From the NCBI GenBank assembly GCA_002069125.1, contig MVZN01000007.1, positions 1 through 64,000 on the forward strand: a stretch of DNA of 64,000 nt, given 5' to 3'. The notes under the pieces are model-generated. The model had not been told where the DNA came from. It saw only the letters and a program-made list of their open reading frames with translations, and made no database searches. Below, one piece after another: positions 18,866-26,284 of the stretch. A program made the position numbers and the translations under genes. The DNA is from Spirochaetes bacterium ADurb.BinA120 (GTDB taxonomy: Bacteria; Spirochaetota; UBA4802; UBA5368). Position 1 is the stretch's first letter, and the number at the start of each line of letters is the position of its first letter.

Positions 18866-18952
18866 TTTCGTGTATTGATATCGCTTTTCTTGGAAACCAT
18901 TCTGTTACACCATTGTGTTTTTTCCCGATTCGATTTCTTCTCGAAAACACCG

Positions 18953-18981
18953 TTGACAATGAATGTCGTTAATATTATGAA
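18953..18981 (+). promoter_or_regulatory. Predicted sigma-70 promoter upstream of the SDR gene
   Basis: TTGACA at 18953-18958 and TATGAA at 18976-18981 are exactly 17 nt apart. Transcription would start near 18988, inside the repeat element at 18985-19075, and run into the SDR gene at 19189. This promoter and the repeat are the main contents of the 323-nt gap between genes. Confidence 0.5.
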
Positions 18982-18984
18982 TAC

Positions 18985-19075
18985 TAGACTTGTTGCATAA
19001 CAGGCCGGGAGAGCCCATTCCCCCCCGCCTGCGGCGGAGGAAATGTCGATCATTCCGAGTTTGGCAACAACTCTA
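18985..19075. repeat. MITE-like repeat, short copy (91 bp)
   Basis: TAGACTTGTTGC at 18985-18996 and GCAACAACTCTA at 19064-19075 are imperfect terminal inverted repeats (11 of 12 bases pair). The same two ends bound the element at 50171-50339. The interior is GC-rich with short inverted stretches and has no reading frame. This and the promoter at 18953-18981 are all that was recognised between 18866 and 19188. Confidence 0.65.
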
Positions 19076-19188
19076 ATATTTATAAACCTCCGCATGATTA
19101 TTATGAAATCTTTTAACACATTAGAGGCAATCTCTGAAAACGTAAATACTGATTTTTCCGGTAGTTTACTCTTATGGAGGTTCTACCC

Positions 19189-20022
19189 ATGTATGAGGAT
19201 CTGAAAGGGAAAACCGCGCTTATCACCGGAGCGGGAAAACGAACCGGTATGGGATACGCCATCGCATCGAAGATTGCGTGTTGTGGGGCAAACGTCATTA
19301 TCGCCGACCTTGGCGTTCAGGATGCCGACAGCGCCATCAAAACGGCGCCGGCGCATGAGATGATGGAGATCAGCGCTGAGATCGCCGAAAAATTCAAAGT
19401 GAGAACCCTGCCCGTTACGGTCGATGTGTGCGATACGCTATCGGTAAATGAAATGGTGGAGGCAGTCAAAGAGGTCTTCGATCATGTGGATATAGTGTGC
19501 AACAATGCGGGGGCGGCCTTCGGCGTTCCAAACACTCTGTCCAATTATGACGAAACACTCTGGCTGAAAACCATCGATGTGAATCTAAACGGCACCTACA
19601 GGGTATCAAAGGCCGTGCTTCCCCTGATGATGGGGAAACCGGGCGCCATAGTCAACACCGCCTCACGCGCCGGAAAGTTTCCGCCGCTATTTAACGGAGC
19701 CTATGCTTGCGCCAAGGCCGGGGTTATAATGTTCACCAAAGTGATGGCCAAAGAGATGGGAGGACTGGGGATTCGGGTCAATGCCATCTGTCCGGGGCAG
19801 GTGTACACCGATCTCCTTAAATGGCAACTTGAGCTCGAAGCAGGATTTTATGGAAATACCTTCGAGGAGCGAAAGGCTGAGATGGCGAAGGAGATTCCGC
19901 TGGGATTCATCGGCGAGATAGAGGACGCCGCCAATCTGGCCGCTTTTCTGGCCTCCGACGAGTCGCGTTACATTACCGGGCAGGCGATTAATCTTTGCGG
20001 AGGACAGCTTATGGAGCTGTGA
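19189..20022 (+). CDS. Short-chain dehydrogenase/reductase (SDR)
   Basis: A 277-aa classical SDR oxidoreductase. The ATG at 19189 is preferred to 19174 because the ribosome binding site GGAGG at 19176-19180 would otherwise lie inside the gene. Visible motifs are the cofactor-binding TALITGAGKRTGMGYAIA at residues 8-25, the NNAG stabilising motif near 107, the catalytic Ser in NTASRAG near 155, and YACAK near 170. The PGQVYTDLL region near 204 closes the active site. The substrate is unknown. A VOC protein follows after 69 nt with its own GGGAGG, and the pair may share a transcript. Both could act on acyl-CoA intermediates, but that is a guess from the neighbour. Confidence 0.88.
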   Translation: MYEDLKGKTALITGAGKRTGMGYAIASKIACCGANVIIADLGVQDADSAIKTAPAHEMMEISAEIAEKFKVRTLPVTVDVCDTLSVNEMVEAVKEVFDHVDIVCNNAGAAFGVPNTLSNYDETLWLKTIDVNLNGTYRVSKAVLPLMMGKPGAIVNTASRAGKFPPLFNGAYACAKAGVIMFTKVMAKEMGGLGIRVNAICPGQVYTDLLKWQLELEAGFYGNTFEERKAEMAKEIPLGFIGEIEDAANLAAFLASDESRYITGQAINLCGGQLMEL

Positions 20023-20091
20023 AACGGGTTTTCTTGATGGTAAGAACAATCCTGTTTTTGGAAATCAATAACGGTCTATCGGGAGGTTTTT

Positions 20092-20538
20092 ATGCCAAAA
20101 AATATTATCGACGCCATTCCCCAGGTCGACCAGGTCGGGGTCGCGGTGCACGACGTTGAAAAAGCCGCCAGGTTTATGGAGGAGAACTTCGGGATCAAAT
20201 TCATCACCTTTGAGATGCCGGAGGCCAAAGCCCGTCTCAGAGGGAAGGAAGTGAGCTTTATCACCAAAATCGGGCTTGCGCGTGTCGGCAATATCGACCT
20301 GGAGCTTATGCAGATTGTAAAAGGGGAGCATATCGTAAAGGAATTTCTCGACAGGCGAGGGCCGGGAATTCATCATCTCGGTATATATGTAGATGACCTC
20401 AACAAAGAAGTGAGGGAGTGGACCGGGAAGGGAGGCCGGGTGGTGCAAATGACCGCCCATCCCGATGGAATAGGTACAGCCTATCTGGATACGGAGAAAG
20501 AGCTCGGGGCCATGTATATCGAGCTTATTAAATTATAG
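20092..20538 (+). CDS. VOC-family protein, methylmalonyl-CoA epimerase-like
   Basis: A 148-aa vicinal-oxygen-chelate protein with two betaalphabetabetabeta modules. Motifs resemble methylmalonyl-CoA epimerase and glyoxalase relatives: VDQVGVAVHDVEKAA near residue 8, IDLELMQ near 66, GPGIHHLGIYVDDL near 85, and a terminal MYIELIKL. Three of the four usual metal ligands (Glu, His, Glu) are present. The first is expected as His in a D-H-I-G-type motif but is Gln here (DQVG). Gln can serve as a ligand in some VOC enzymes, so activity is not excluded. GGGAGG lies 6-7 nt before the ATG. The function beyond the family is not assigned. Confidence 0.8.
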   Translation: MPKNIIDAIPQVDQVGVAVHDVEKAARFMEENFGIKFITFEMPEAKARLRGKEVSFITKIGLARVGNIDLELMQIVKGEHIVKEFLDRRGPGIHHLGIYVDDLNKEVREWTGKGGRVVQMTAHPDGIGTAYLDTEKELGAMYIELIKL

Positions 20539-20551
20539 CGCCCGGACGGCT

Positions 20552-20565
20552 TTGTACCGGTACAA
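20552..20565. promoter_or_regulatory. Perfect 14-bp palindrome, possible operator
   Basis: TTGTACCGGTACAA is self-complementary over all 14 bases and lies 14 nt after the VOC stop, at the start of a 326-nt gap. It has no U-run suitable for a terminator. A dimeric regulator site is possible but no partner is known. Confidence 0.4.
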
Positions 20566-20678
20566 TATTTGCCTTAATAAGACCCGGCCAATTCTCGGTA
20601 GCCCCGGCGGATTCCCTGATTGCAAATATGTTCATCGAAAGAGAAACGAGTGTTCGCTCTCCATCGAGAGAAAACTGT

Positions 20679-20706
20679 TTGACTTCGAGATTGAAAAGTG
20701 TATTCT
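20679..20706 (+). promoter_or_regulatory. Predicted promoter of the third 7TMR-DISM gene
   Basis: TTGACT at 20679-20684 and TATTCT at 20701-20706 are 16 nt apart, giving a leader of about 150 nt before the gene at 20865. Apart from this and the palindrome at 20552, nothing was recognised in the 20539-20864 gap. Confidence 0.48.
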
Positions 20707-20864
20707 CTATTTAAGATCGTCCTTATACCATGTTTTACCCTTAACATATACAAAATGCCAATTGGCCCGAATTTACCGAACTTAACACTGTCCGTTACGA
20801 AAAAACGGCCGCGACGGCGAAGTGTAAAATCTGCTGTTAATATCAAACCCTGGAATAAACCGAT

Positions 20865-23111
20865 ATGAAATCAGTTTCGACATGTGTAGCGCTAACGGGA
20901 ACAATCCTGTTGTCAATCTGGACGAATGCCGCGGCCAAGCGGGTCGACCTGACGGCCGAGGCGATGTATGTTCGGGAGGGTTTTTCAAAGGAGTGGGTGC
21001 AATCCATTCCGGAGAAGGGAGCTCCCGGCTGGATCGAGATCGCTCCGGGCAAAGGCGGCAAACGCGCCATTGCCGTAAAAGAGCTTAAATTTGACGGCGT
21101 TACAACACGTCAATTTATGTCATTGAAGCATTATCCCGACAAGACTTACACTTTCATTACAAGATTTGAAATGGACAAGAGCGATATCGATGAGGGCCGG
21201 ATCCCGGGCCTAAGCCTTAAAAGTATAGGAATGAATTGGGAGATTTTCATTAACGGGCGCATGGTTCGCGAGGAGATGCACCTCGAGCCGGACGGTTCGA
21301 TCCGCATTTCGCGTGGAATGAGGGACGTATTTTTTCCGATCGACCCAAAGACACTAAGAGAGGGGGAAAACATATTAGGCTTTAGGATAATTGGAAACCC
21401 GTCCTTTTCCGATACCGGTCTGTATCAGAGCACTCCTTATTTTATCGACGATTATGAAAAAACAGTTCAGTTCAACTCGGAATTATTATCGATATCTTTT
21501 ATCTTTCTATACCTGTTTTTCGGCATCTACCATGTGTTTCTGTATCTGAACAGGAGAAGCGAACGATACAATCTGTTTTTTGGCCTTTTTACAATACTAT
21601 TGTCCGTTTATCTATTCATGCGCACACACACGGTATATTCATTTATTTTCGATACGAACATCGTATACAAACTGGAGCTAATAAGCCTTTTTACGCTCAT
21701 TCCGCTTCTTGGAAGTTTTTTCGAGACGATTATCGAGCAATCATTGAGCATGGTCACCAAGGTATACGGCGCTCTTTGCGCTCTCCTTATTATACTCGTA
21801 CCCTTTTCCCCGTTGCCGTTTTCCCATGATGTGCTCCGAATATGGCAGGCTACCGTGCTTGCGCCGCTTCTGTACTATTTTATAATTACAATCGGCAAAA
21901 GCTTTATCCTCGAGGTCCGTAAAACTCGGAATAAATCACAGGACGGTCCACGGCCGTATTCGGAATCGATCCGGAAGGCCCTTATCGGAACGGTGCCGGG
22001 GAATATATTGCTGGGAGTGATAGTGCTCTTTGCAACTACCTTGTTCGATATCATCGACGCGGTTTTCCTCTCATTGGATCTGGTGCTGACACGTTATGGT
22101 TTCTTCTTTTTCGTAGTCGGCAACGCCCTGATCCTCGCCAATCGCTTCATTTTCCTGCACGGCAAGGTCGAAAAACTTAATACCGATCTCGAAAGAAAGC
22201 TGTACGAGCTCGACGCGGCCAACCGGACGATAGGCCTGTCCGAGGAGAAATACCGCCTGCTGGTTGAGGGCACCAAGGAGGGCATCTTTTCGCTCGCCGA
22301 GGACTGGTCATTCCTCACCGCCAACAGGGCGTTTATGAAACTGTTGGGAATCCAGGCCGCCGATCTGGGGTCCATAAAATTCCAGGATTTGATTTTTGAG
22401 GACCCCGAGGAAAAGAGCGTCATGATCCGCCTTGTCGAGAGGAGGCTGGATGAATTCATGGAAAACCGGGTTCCTTTGGAAATAAAGCTAAAGCTGAAAT
22501 CCGCGTTTGCGGCCGAACCCATGGAATTCAATGTGAAGCTTGAGTTCATTACAATGGAAGGGAGGAACGAGGTGCTTGGCAGGGCGGCTACCGCTGCCGA
22601 GGATTCCCTTCTGCAGTATTTCATTTCCGAGCGTCAGAGTTTCGAGATAGGGAATTACCTTAGGACCGCCGACGATCTCAGCTACAGACTGGTCCGCAAT
22701 GTCGCTCGGTACATGGACACCCCAAAGGTCAACCTGCTTCGAATAGGCCTGCGGGAGATGATCATAAACGCGATCGAACACGGAAATCTCGAAATAAGCT
22801 TCGAGGAAAAATCGATAGAGGTGATGAGCGACAACTACATGGAGTTTGTCGCGGCCAGGCAGCATGTCCCCAAATACCAGGGGAGGAAGGTCGGTATAGA
22901 ATTATCGCTTACCCCGGAGAGGGTGGCCTATAAAATAACCGATATGGGCGAGGGGTTCGACCATTCCACAATGCTCGACAGAATTAGAAACAAGGTCAAT
23001 TCGGAGATGCTGGCGCACGGACGCGGCATAACCATGGCCATGAACGTGTTCGACGAAATAACCTACAACAGGCGGGGAAACCAGGTGCTGCTCGTCAAGA
23101 GGTTCGCTTGA
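20865..23111 (+). CDS. 7TMR-DISM sensor with PAS domain and RsbW-like ATPase domain
   Basis: A 748-aa protein with a signal peptide (about 1-24), an extracytoplasmic beta-rich domain (about 30-195), seven membrane segments (about 200-440), a PAS-like segment beginning SEEKYRLLVEGTKEGIF near 460, and a C-terminal ATPase domain (about 610-748). The last contains LREMIINAIEHGNLEISF near 630 and ITDMGEGFD near 690. No HisKA phospho-acceptor domain is visible before the ATPase. The end therefore resembles the anti-sigma/phosphatase-regulator type (HATPase_c_2, as in RsbW) rather than a classical kinase. A promoter-like site lies 158 nt upstream. It probably links an envelope signal to a partner-switching pathway; no partner gene is nearby. 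Confidence 0.83.
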   Translation: MKSVSTCVALTGTILLSIWTNAAAKRVDLTAEAMYVREGFSKEWVQSIPEKGAPGWIEIAPGKGGKRAIAVKELKFDGVTTRQFMSLKHYPDKTYTFITRFEMDKSDIDEGRIPGLSLKSIGMNWEIFINGRMVREEMHLEPDGSIRISRGMRDVFFPIDPKTLREGENILGFRIIGNPSFSDTGLYQSTPYFIDDYEKTVQFNSELLSISFIFLYLFFGIYHVFLYLNRRSERYNLFFGLFTILLSVYLFMRTHTVYSFIFDTNIVYKLELISLFTLIPLLGSFFETIIEQSLSMVTKVYGALCALLIILVPFSPLPFSHDVLRIWQATVLAPLLYYFIITIGKSFILEVRKTRNKSQDGPRPYSESIRKALIGTVPGNILLGVIVLFATTLFDIIDAVFLSLDLVLTRYGFFFFVVGNALILANRFIFLHGKVEKLNTDLERKLYELDAANRTIGLSEEKYRLLVEGTKEGIFSLAEDWSFLTANRAFMKLLGIQAADLGSIKFQDLIFEDPEEKSVMIRLVERRLDEFMENRVPLEIKLKLKSAFAAEPMEFNVKLEFITMEGRNEVLGRAATAAEDSLLQYFISERQSFEIGNYLRTADDLSYRLVRNVARYMDTPKVNLLRIGLREMIINAIEHGNLEISFEEKSIEVMSDNYMEFVAARQHVPKYQGRKVGIELSLTPERVAYKITDMGEGFDHSTMLDRIRNKVNSEMLAHGRGITMAMNVFDEITYNRRGNQVLLVKRFA

Positions 23112-23147
23112 CCTGTGGGGGGGGCGGCGTCCGGTGACAGCGGGTGT

Positions 23148-24110
23148 TTACGGCGCGGGCCTGCGGACGCGTTTTCTGGTAAACTCGAAAACCGCTCCGT
23201 TATACGGCGGTTCTCTGAGGCTGGATATGGCCGTAATATAAGCTACATTGTCGAGACGCCCGAAGGCAATTCCGTTCACATAGGGAAGCGAGGTTTTTAT
23301 CACCTGGAGCAGGGTCCCGGTTTCCGAAAGCAGCAGTATCCGCGAAGCCCCCGAATGGCATATAAAGACGGTACCGCCGGAATCAACGGCAAGAGCGTCC
23401 GGACCGGCATCGCGACCCGTATCACTGGGGGGGGCTGTAACATCTGACAGGCGAACGAAGAGCCGCCTGCCGGACAGCCTTCCCGGGGCCTCCACGTCAT
23501 AGCGCAGTACGATGTTCGCGTCCCTTTCACTCACGAGAAGGCTTCGGCCGTCACCTGTTAGGGCAATGCCGCCGGCCGATCTTATGGAGACGCCAGTTTT
23601 ACGGGCGGCTCCCTTTCGATCGAGATAATATATCGATCCGCCCGTCCTTTTGGTTTTTTTTACCGGATCTTCCGTAATAAAATACAGGCCGCCTGCGGTG
23701 TCCGGAGCCATATCGATCGGCCTCTCCAGCGGCGCGCCGTCCCGATCGGCTGGGATTCTCGAAATAGCCTCACCAGATAAATTCAAATGAACCAGAGAGG
23801 CGGAATCGCGGCAGGCGACCAAAAGCGTGCCATTGAAGCGCGCCAGCGCCCTCGGGCCACATCCCGATTCCTTCCAGAATACAGTATTTCCGCGGCCGTC
23901 GCGGCAAACGATACGGTCGGCGCTATATTCGGCATAATATAGGGCTTTGTTCATCCAAACCGGTCCGTCTGGATAGCTGGAGTTGGTATTGACAATGGCC
24001 GTCTGGATGAACGGATTGTTGGCTGAATTCATGAAAAAATCGTATTGGATGGCAATGGCGCCAAGAATTGCCAATACGAACAATAGGGCGAGTATCGTTT
24101 TAAGGTTCAT
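23148..24110 (-). CDS. Membrane-anchored SMP-30/NHL-like beta-propeller protein
   Basis: A 320-aa protein with one N-terminal membrane anchor (about 1-22) and an extracytoplasmic beta-propeller. Repeated motifs such as YPDGPVWMNKALYYAEYSAD, GPRALARFNGTLLVACRD, GIALTGDGRSLLVSERD and NGIAFGRLDNVAYITAI are typical of the SMP-30/gluconolactonase and strictosidine-synthase-like superfamily. The start at 24110 is preferred because the 22 residues upstream of it lack signal-anchor character. The family includes lactonases and esterases, but the metal-binding residues cannot be mapped with certainty here. It is convergent with the 7TMR-DISM gene (36-nt gap). Confidence 0.72.
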   Translation of the reverse strand: MNLKTILALLFVLAILGAIAIQYDFFMNSANNPFIQTAIVNTNSSYPDGPVWMNKALYYAEYSADRIVCRDGRGNTVFWKESGCGPRALARFNGTLLVACRDSASLVHLNLSGEAISRIPADRDGAPLERPIDMAPDTAGGLYFITEDPVKKTKRTGGSIYYLDRKGAARKTGVSIRSAGGIALTGDGRSLLVSERDANIVLRYDVEAPGRLSGRRLFVRLSDVTAPPSDTGRDAGPDALAVDSGGTVFICHSGASRILLLSETGTLLQVIKTSLPYVNGIAFGRLDNVAYITAISSLREPPYNGAVFEFTRKRVRRPAP

Positions 24111-24210
24111 CGCGATCTCTTTATTCGATGTCCAGGGCTCCGGGCAAACACGGTCGCTTCGGGGGCATTTTTGCATTTTCAGAACAGCTCGTCAACAGCA
24201 AATAAAATCC

Positions 24211-24239
24211 TTGAACTTTCGCGAGTATTTGTATAGTAT
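24211..24239 (+). promoter_or_regulatory. Predicted sigma-70 promoter of the small membrane protein
   Basis: TTGAAC at 24211-24216 and TAGTAT at 24234-24239 with a 17-nt spacer, 66 nt before the ATG at 24305. It lies in the divergent gap after the propeller gene. Confidence 0.52.
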
Positions 24240-24304
24240 ATGCCACGATAAGGGAGTGGACCCGGCGGCTCTCGCCCGGGGCGCGAAACAGGGAGGTCTC
24301 GACA

Positions 24305-24622
24305 ATGAACATAGAGGTGCTTGTTCAGAACATCATCAATCTTTTTGTCGTTTCGATCATAATAGAGGCGGCGGTCATGGCGCTCTTCTCGATGTCATCG
24401 CTTCGGGATGTGGGCTCCAGAAGGCCCGTTGTCGCCACCAGGGACGGAATAATCATTATCGTGAGCTTCCTGCTGTGTTATAAGGTGGAAGTCCTCAGCG
24501 TATTCAGAAAAACGGGTATGGCGCTGCCGGTATTGATCGACGTGATTATAAGCGCCCTTGTGCTCGCGCGCATGACGAACTTCGTGAACAGCTTCATGTC
24601 GAGGATGAGAAGGGAGGATTGA
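24305..24622 (+). CDS. Small membrane protein of unknown function
   Basis: A 105-aa protein with three hydrophobic segments (about 8-30, 45-62 and 72-90) joined by short basic loops. GGGAGG at 24291-24296 and the promoter-like site upstream support a real gene. I do not recognise a family. Its size and layout recall small inner-membrane proteins, and no motif points to a function. It is convergent with spoVG. Confidence 0.68.
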   Translation: MNIEVLVQNIINLFVVSIIIEAAVMALFSMSSLRDVGSRRPVVATRDGIIIIVSFLLCYKVEVLSVFRKTGMALPVLIDVIISALVLARMTNFVNSFMSRMRRED

Positions 24623-24639
24623 CGGTCCTTCCACCCCGT

Positions 24640-24659
24640 GCCGGCGGTTGCCCGCCGGC
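24640..24659. terminator. Hairpin between convergent genes
   Basis: GCCGGCGG (24640-24647) and CCGCCGGC (24652-24659) form a perfect 8-bp GC stem with a TTGC loop. It lies in the 45-nt gap between the membrane-protein and spoVG stops and could serve both strands. No U-run is present on either side, so intrinsic termination is uncertain. Confidence 0.42.
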
Positions 24660-24667
24660 CGGATGCC

Positions 24668-24958
24668 TCAGGAGACCTTTCCGGCCTGTGGTTGTTCCGC
24701 CGCGACCTCCTGGTATTTCGCGAGGATCGCGTTTGTGATTAAATCGCGCGCGTCCTGGGTGATCGGAAAGAACAGGTCTATAAACTCCCCGTTTTTCCGC
24801 TTGTTCGAAGGCATGCCGATAAAAATGCCCTTATCCCCCTGTACTATCCTGAGGTTCTTTACTACGAACCTGTCCAGTATGGTGATATTGGCGAATCCGA
24901 GCGTTTTGCCAAGGTTCTCTTTGGGAAACACCCTAACTTCGGTTATTATCTCTTCCAT
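24668..24958 (-). CDS. spoVG: SpoVG-family regulatory protein
   Basis: A 96-aa SpoVG homologue. It begins MEEIITEVRVFPKEN and continues with GFANITILDRFVVKNLRIVQ, the conserved GIFIGMPSNKRKNGEFIDLFF core and PITQDARDLITNAIL. SpoVG proteins are small site-specific nucleic-acid-binding regulators, studied in Bacillus, Staphylococcus and Borrelia. Only the last dozen residues are variable. Single gene with its own predicted promoter at 24995-25023. Length matches the family. Confidence 0.95.
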   Translation of the reverse strand: MEEIITEVRVFPKENLGKTLGFANITILDRFVVKNLRIVQGDKGIFIGMPSNKRKNGEFIDLFFPITQDARDLITNAILAKYQEVAAEQPQAGKVS

Positions 24959-24994
24959 CTCGGCACCACCGTTGATTAAAGTTTGAGAGTTATA

Positions 24995-25023
24995 TGAGTA
25001 TCAAATGTAAGTGAACATGTCAA
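24995..25023 (-). promoter_or_regulatory. Predicted sigma-70 promoter of spoVG
   Basis: Read on the minus strand, TTGACA (25023-25018) and TACTCA (25000-24995) have a 17-nt spacer, and the -10 is preceded by TGA as in extended -10 promoters. The spoVG start is 37 nt downstream. Confidence 0.58.
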
Positions 25024-25565
25024 GATAAATATCCATGTGACTCTTATGCCGGTTTCGAAGTCATACCACACAAAATTTATTAATATCTACTCGTATGGAA
25101 GCAGGCGAATTACTCGCATGGGATAGTCACGACGGCATATCGAGGCCAATTCTTACAGTATGGAAAAAGGTTCATTTTATTTTGAGTGACAAGACCCGGC
25201 CGAAATGGGCTTCGCTTCCAAGGGTCGATCGCCGGAGGCGCCAAAGGGCGTCCGGGCTCATCGGGGGGCGGAATAGGGACGGTTAAAGTCCCCGCGAGTT
25301 TTTATGGGGGGTTGTCGCAAGAGGCAATAATTACATTGACATTTTAAAAATATTCAAGCACATTTAATCATTGGCCGGCGACCGGCCCCGTTCCCATTAA
25401 CGGCGGGGCCGGGGTGTTCCATGGGTGAGTGTATTGGGGATAAAATCAAACCGCCGGTTACGCTTCATGATATAACGCGGATCATCATTCGATCCCGGCC
25501 GGCTCGAGCGCCGGTTCCCGACGCCGGGACGGCATAGTAAAATTTCAGATTTAAGGATGAGAATC
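25024..25565. other. Long intergenic region with strong inverted repeats
   Basis: No convincing reading frame. At least three foldable elements are visible. GGGAC/GTCCC at about 25276-25290 is followed by CGCGAGTTTTT. CCGGCCCC/GGGGCCGG at 25382-25412 has a bulged inner stem. A nested stem TCCCGGC/GCCGGGA at 25493-25529 has an inner CCGGC/GCCGG. A TTGACA at 25336-25341 has only a weak -10. The region could encode an unrecognised structured RNA or a long leader for the lipoprotein gene. Confidence 0.35.
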
Positions 25566-26258
25566 ATGAAAAAGCTGATCGTTCCTGTCGTATGCGCGAT
25601 AATCGGGCTTTCCGGGTGTTTCGCCTCGATGCCGGCGCCTGTCAAGGACACCCTTCTGGTTGAAAAGACAGCGACGGATGAAAAGAAACTCGCCAAAATC
25701 GAAGACGATATCGTACTCATCAATCAGGAGAACAATAAAATCAAGGAATCCCTAAAGATAACCTCTCAGAGGGAGATAGTGAGCGGCAAGGAGATATCGA
25801 GCCTCGAAAAGGAGAAAGCCCTGCTTGAGGAGAAGAAAAAACTGTATGCCATATCCAACGATACAAAGGCCCTGGCGGAAGTCGAGAAGGCTATGGTGGA
25901 TAACCAGCGGAAGATAAATCTTGAAAAAATAAACCAGGAGTACCTTCAGGCCCGCCAGGATTACGAGAAGTCCGGTATAGAACTCAAGGAGGCGGAGCTT
26001 GCGGCGCAAATTGCGGAATTGAATTTCGAGAAGGCTAAAATCGCCCGTGCGTACCAGGACAGGACAATGGGAGAGGCGCCGGTGGACCCCAAGACCGGCC
26101 AAAAAGACGACAAGGCGCGAATCGACGTCTCAGAATATGAAAAGTACCTCGAGTCGAGAAGGGAAAAAGCGACGCAGGCCAGGCAGTACCATTTAAAGAA
26201 AACCGATGCCTTCAAGGCGGTCGAAACGAAGCTCAATGAGTCGGGATACGGCAATTGA
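25566..26258 (+). CDS. Coiled-coil lipoprotein
   Basis: A 230-aa predicted lipoprotein. The ATG at 25566 is chosen because AAGGA at 25551-25555 is too close to the ATG at 25557. A signal peptide ends at the lipobox LSGC with Cys near residue 18. The mature part is almost entirely charged helix (about 35-230) with heptad-like Lys/Glu patterning, such as EKEKALLEEKKKLYA and AALAEVEKA-like stretches. No enzymatic motif is seen. It sits 26 nt before an OmpA-like coiled-coil protein. The pair probably forms an envelope scaffold linking outer membrane and peptidoglycan; this is inferred from architecture only. Confidence 0.8.
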   Translation: MKKLIVPVVCAIIGLSGCFASMPAPVKDTLLVEKTATDEKKLAKIEDDIVLINQENNKIKESLKITSQREIVSGKEISSLEKEKALLEEKKKLYAISNDTKALAEVEKAMVDNQRKINLEKINQEYLQARQDYEKSGIELKEAELAAQIAELNFEKAKIARAYQDRTMGEAPVDPKTGQKDDKARIDVSEYEKYLESRREKATQARQYHLKKTDAFKAVETKLNESGYGN

Positions 26259-26284
26259 ACGCGTCACATCACGGAGCCAATACT

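Noticed and set aside
25240-25275. Similarity of GGGCGTCCGGGCTCATCGG to a conserved part of RNase P RNA
   Set aside because: The defining GAGGAAAGTCC core and the rest of the RNA are missing; the match is a short GC-rich coincidence.
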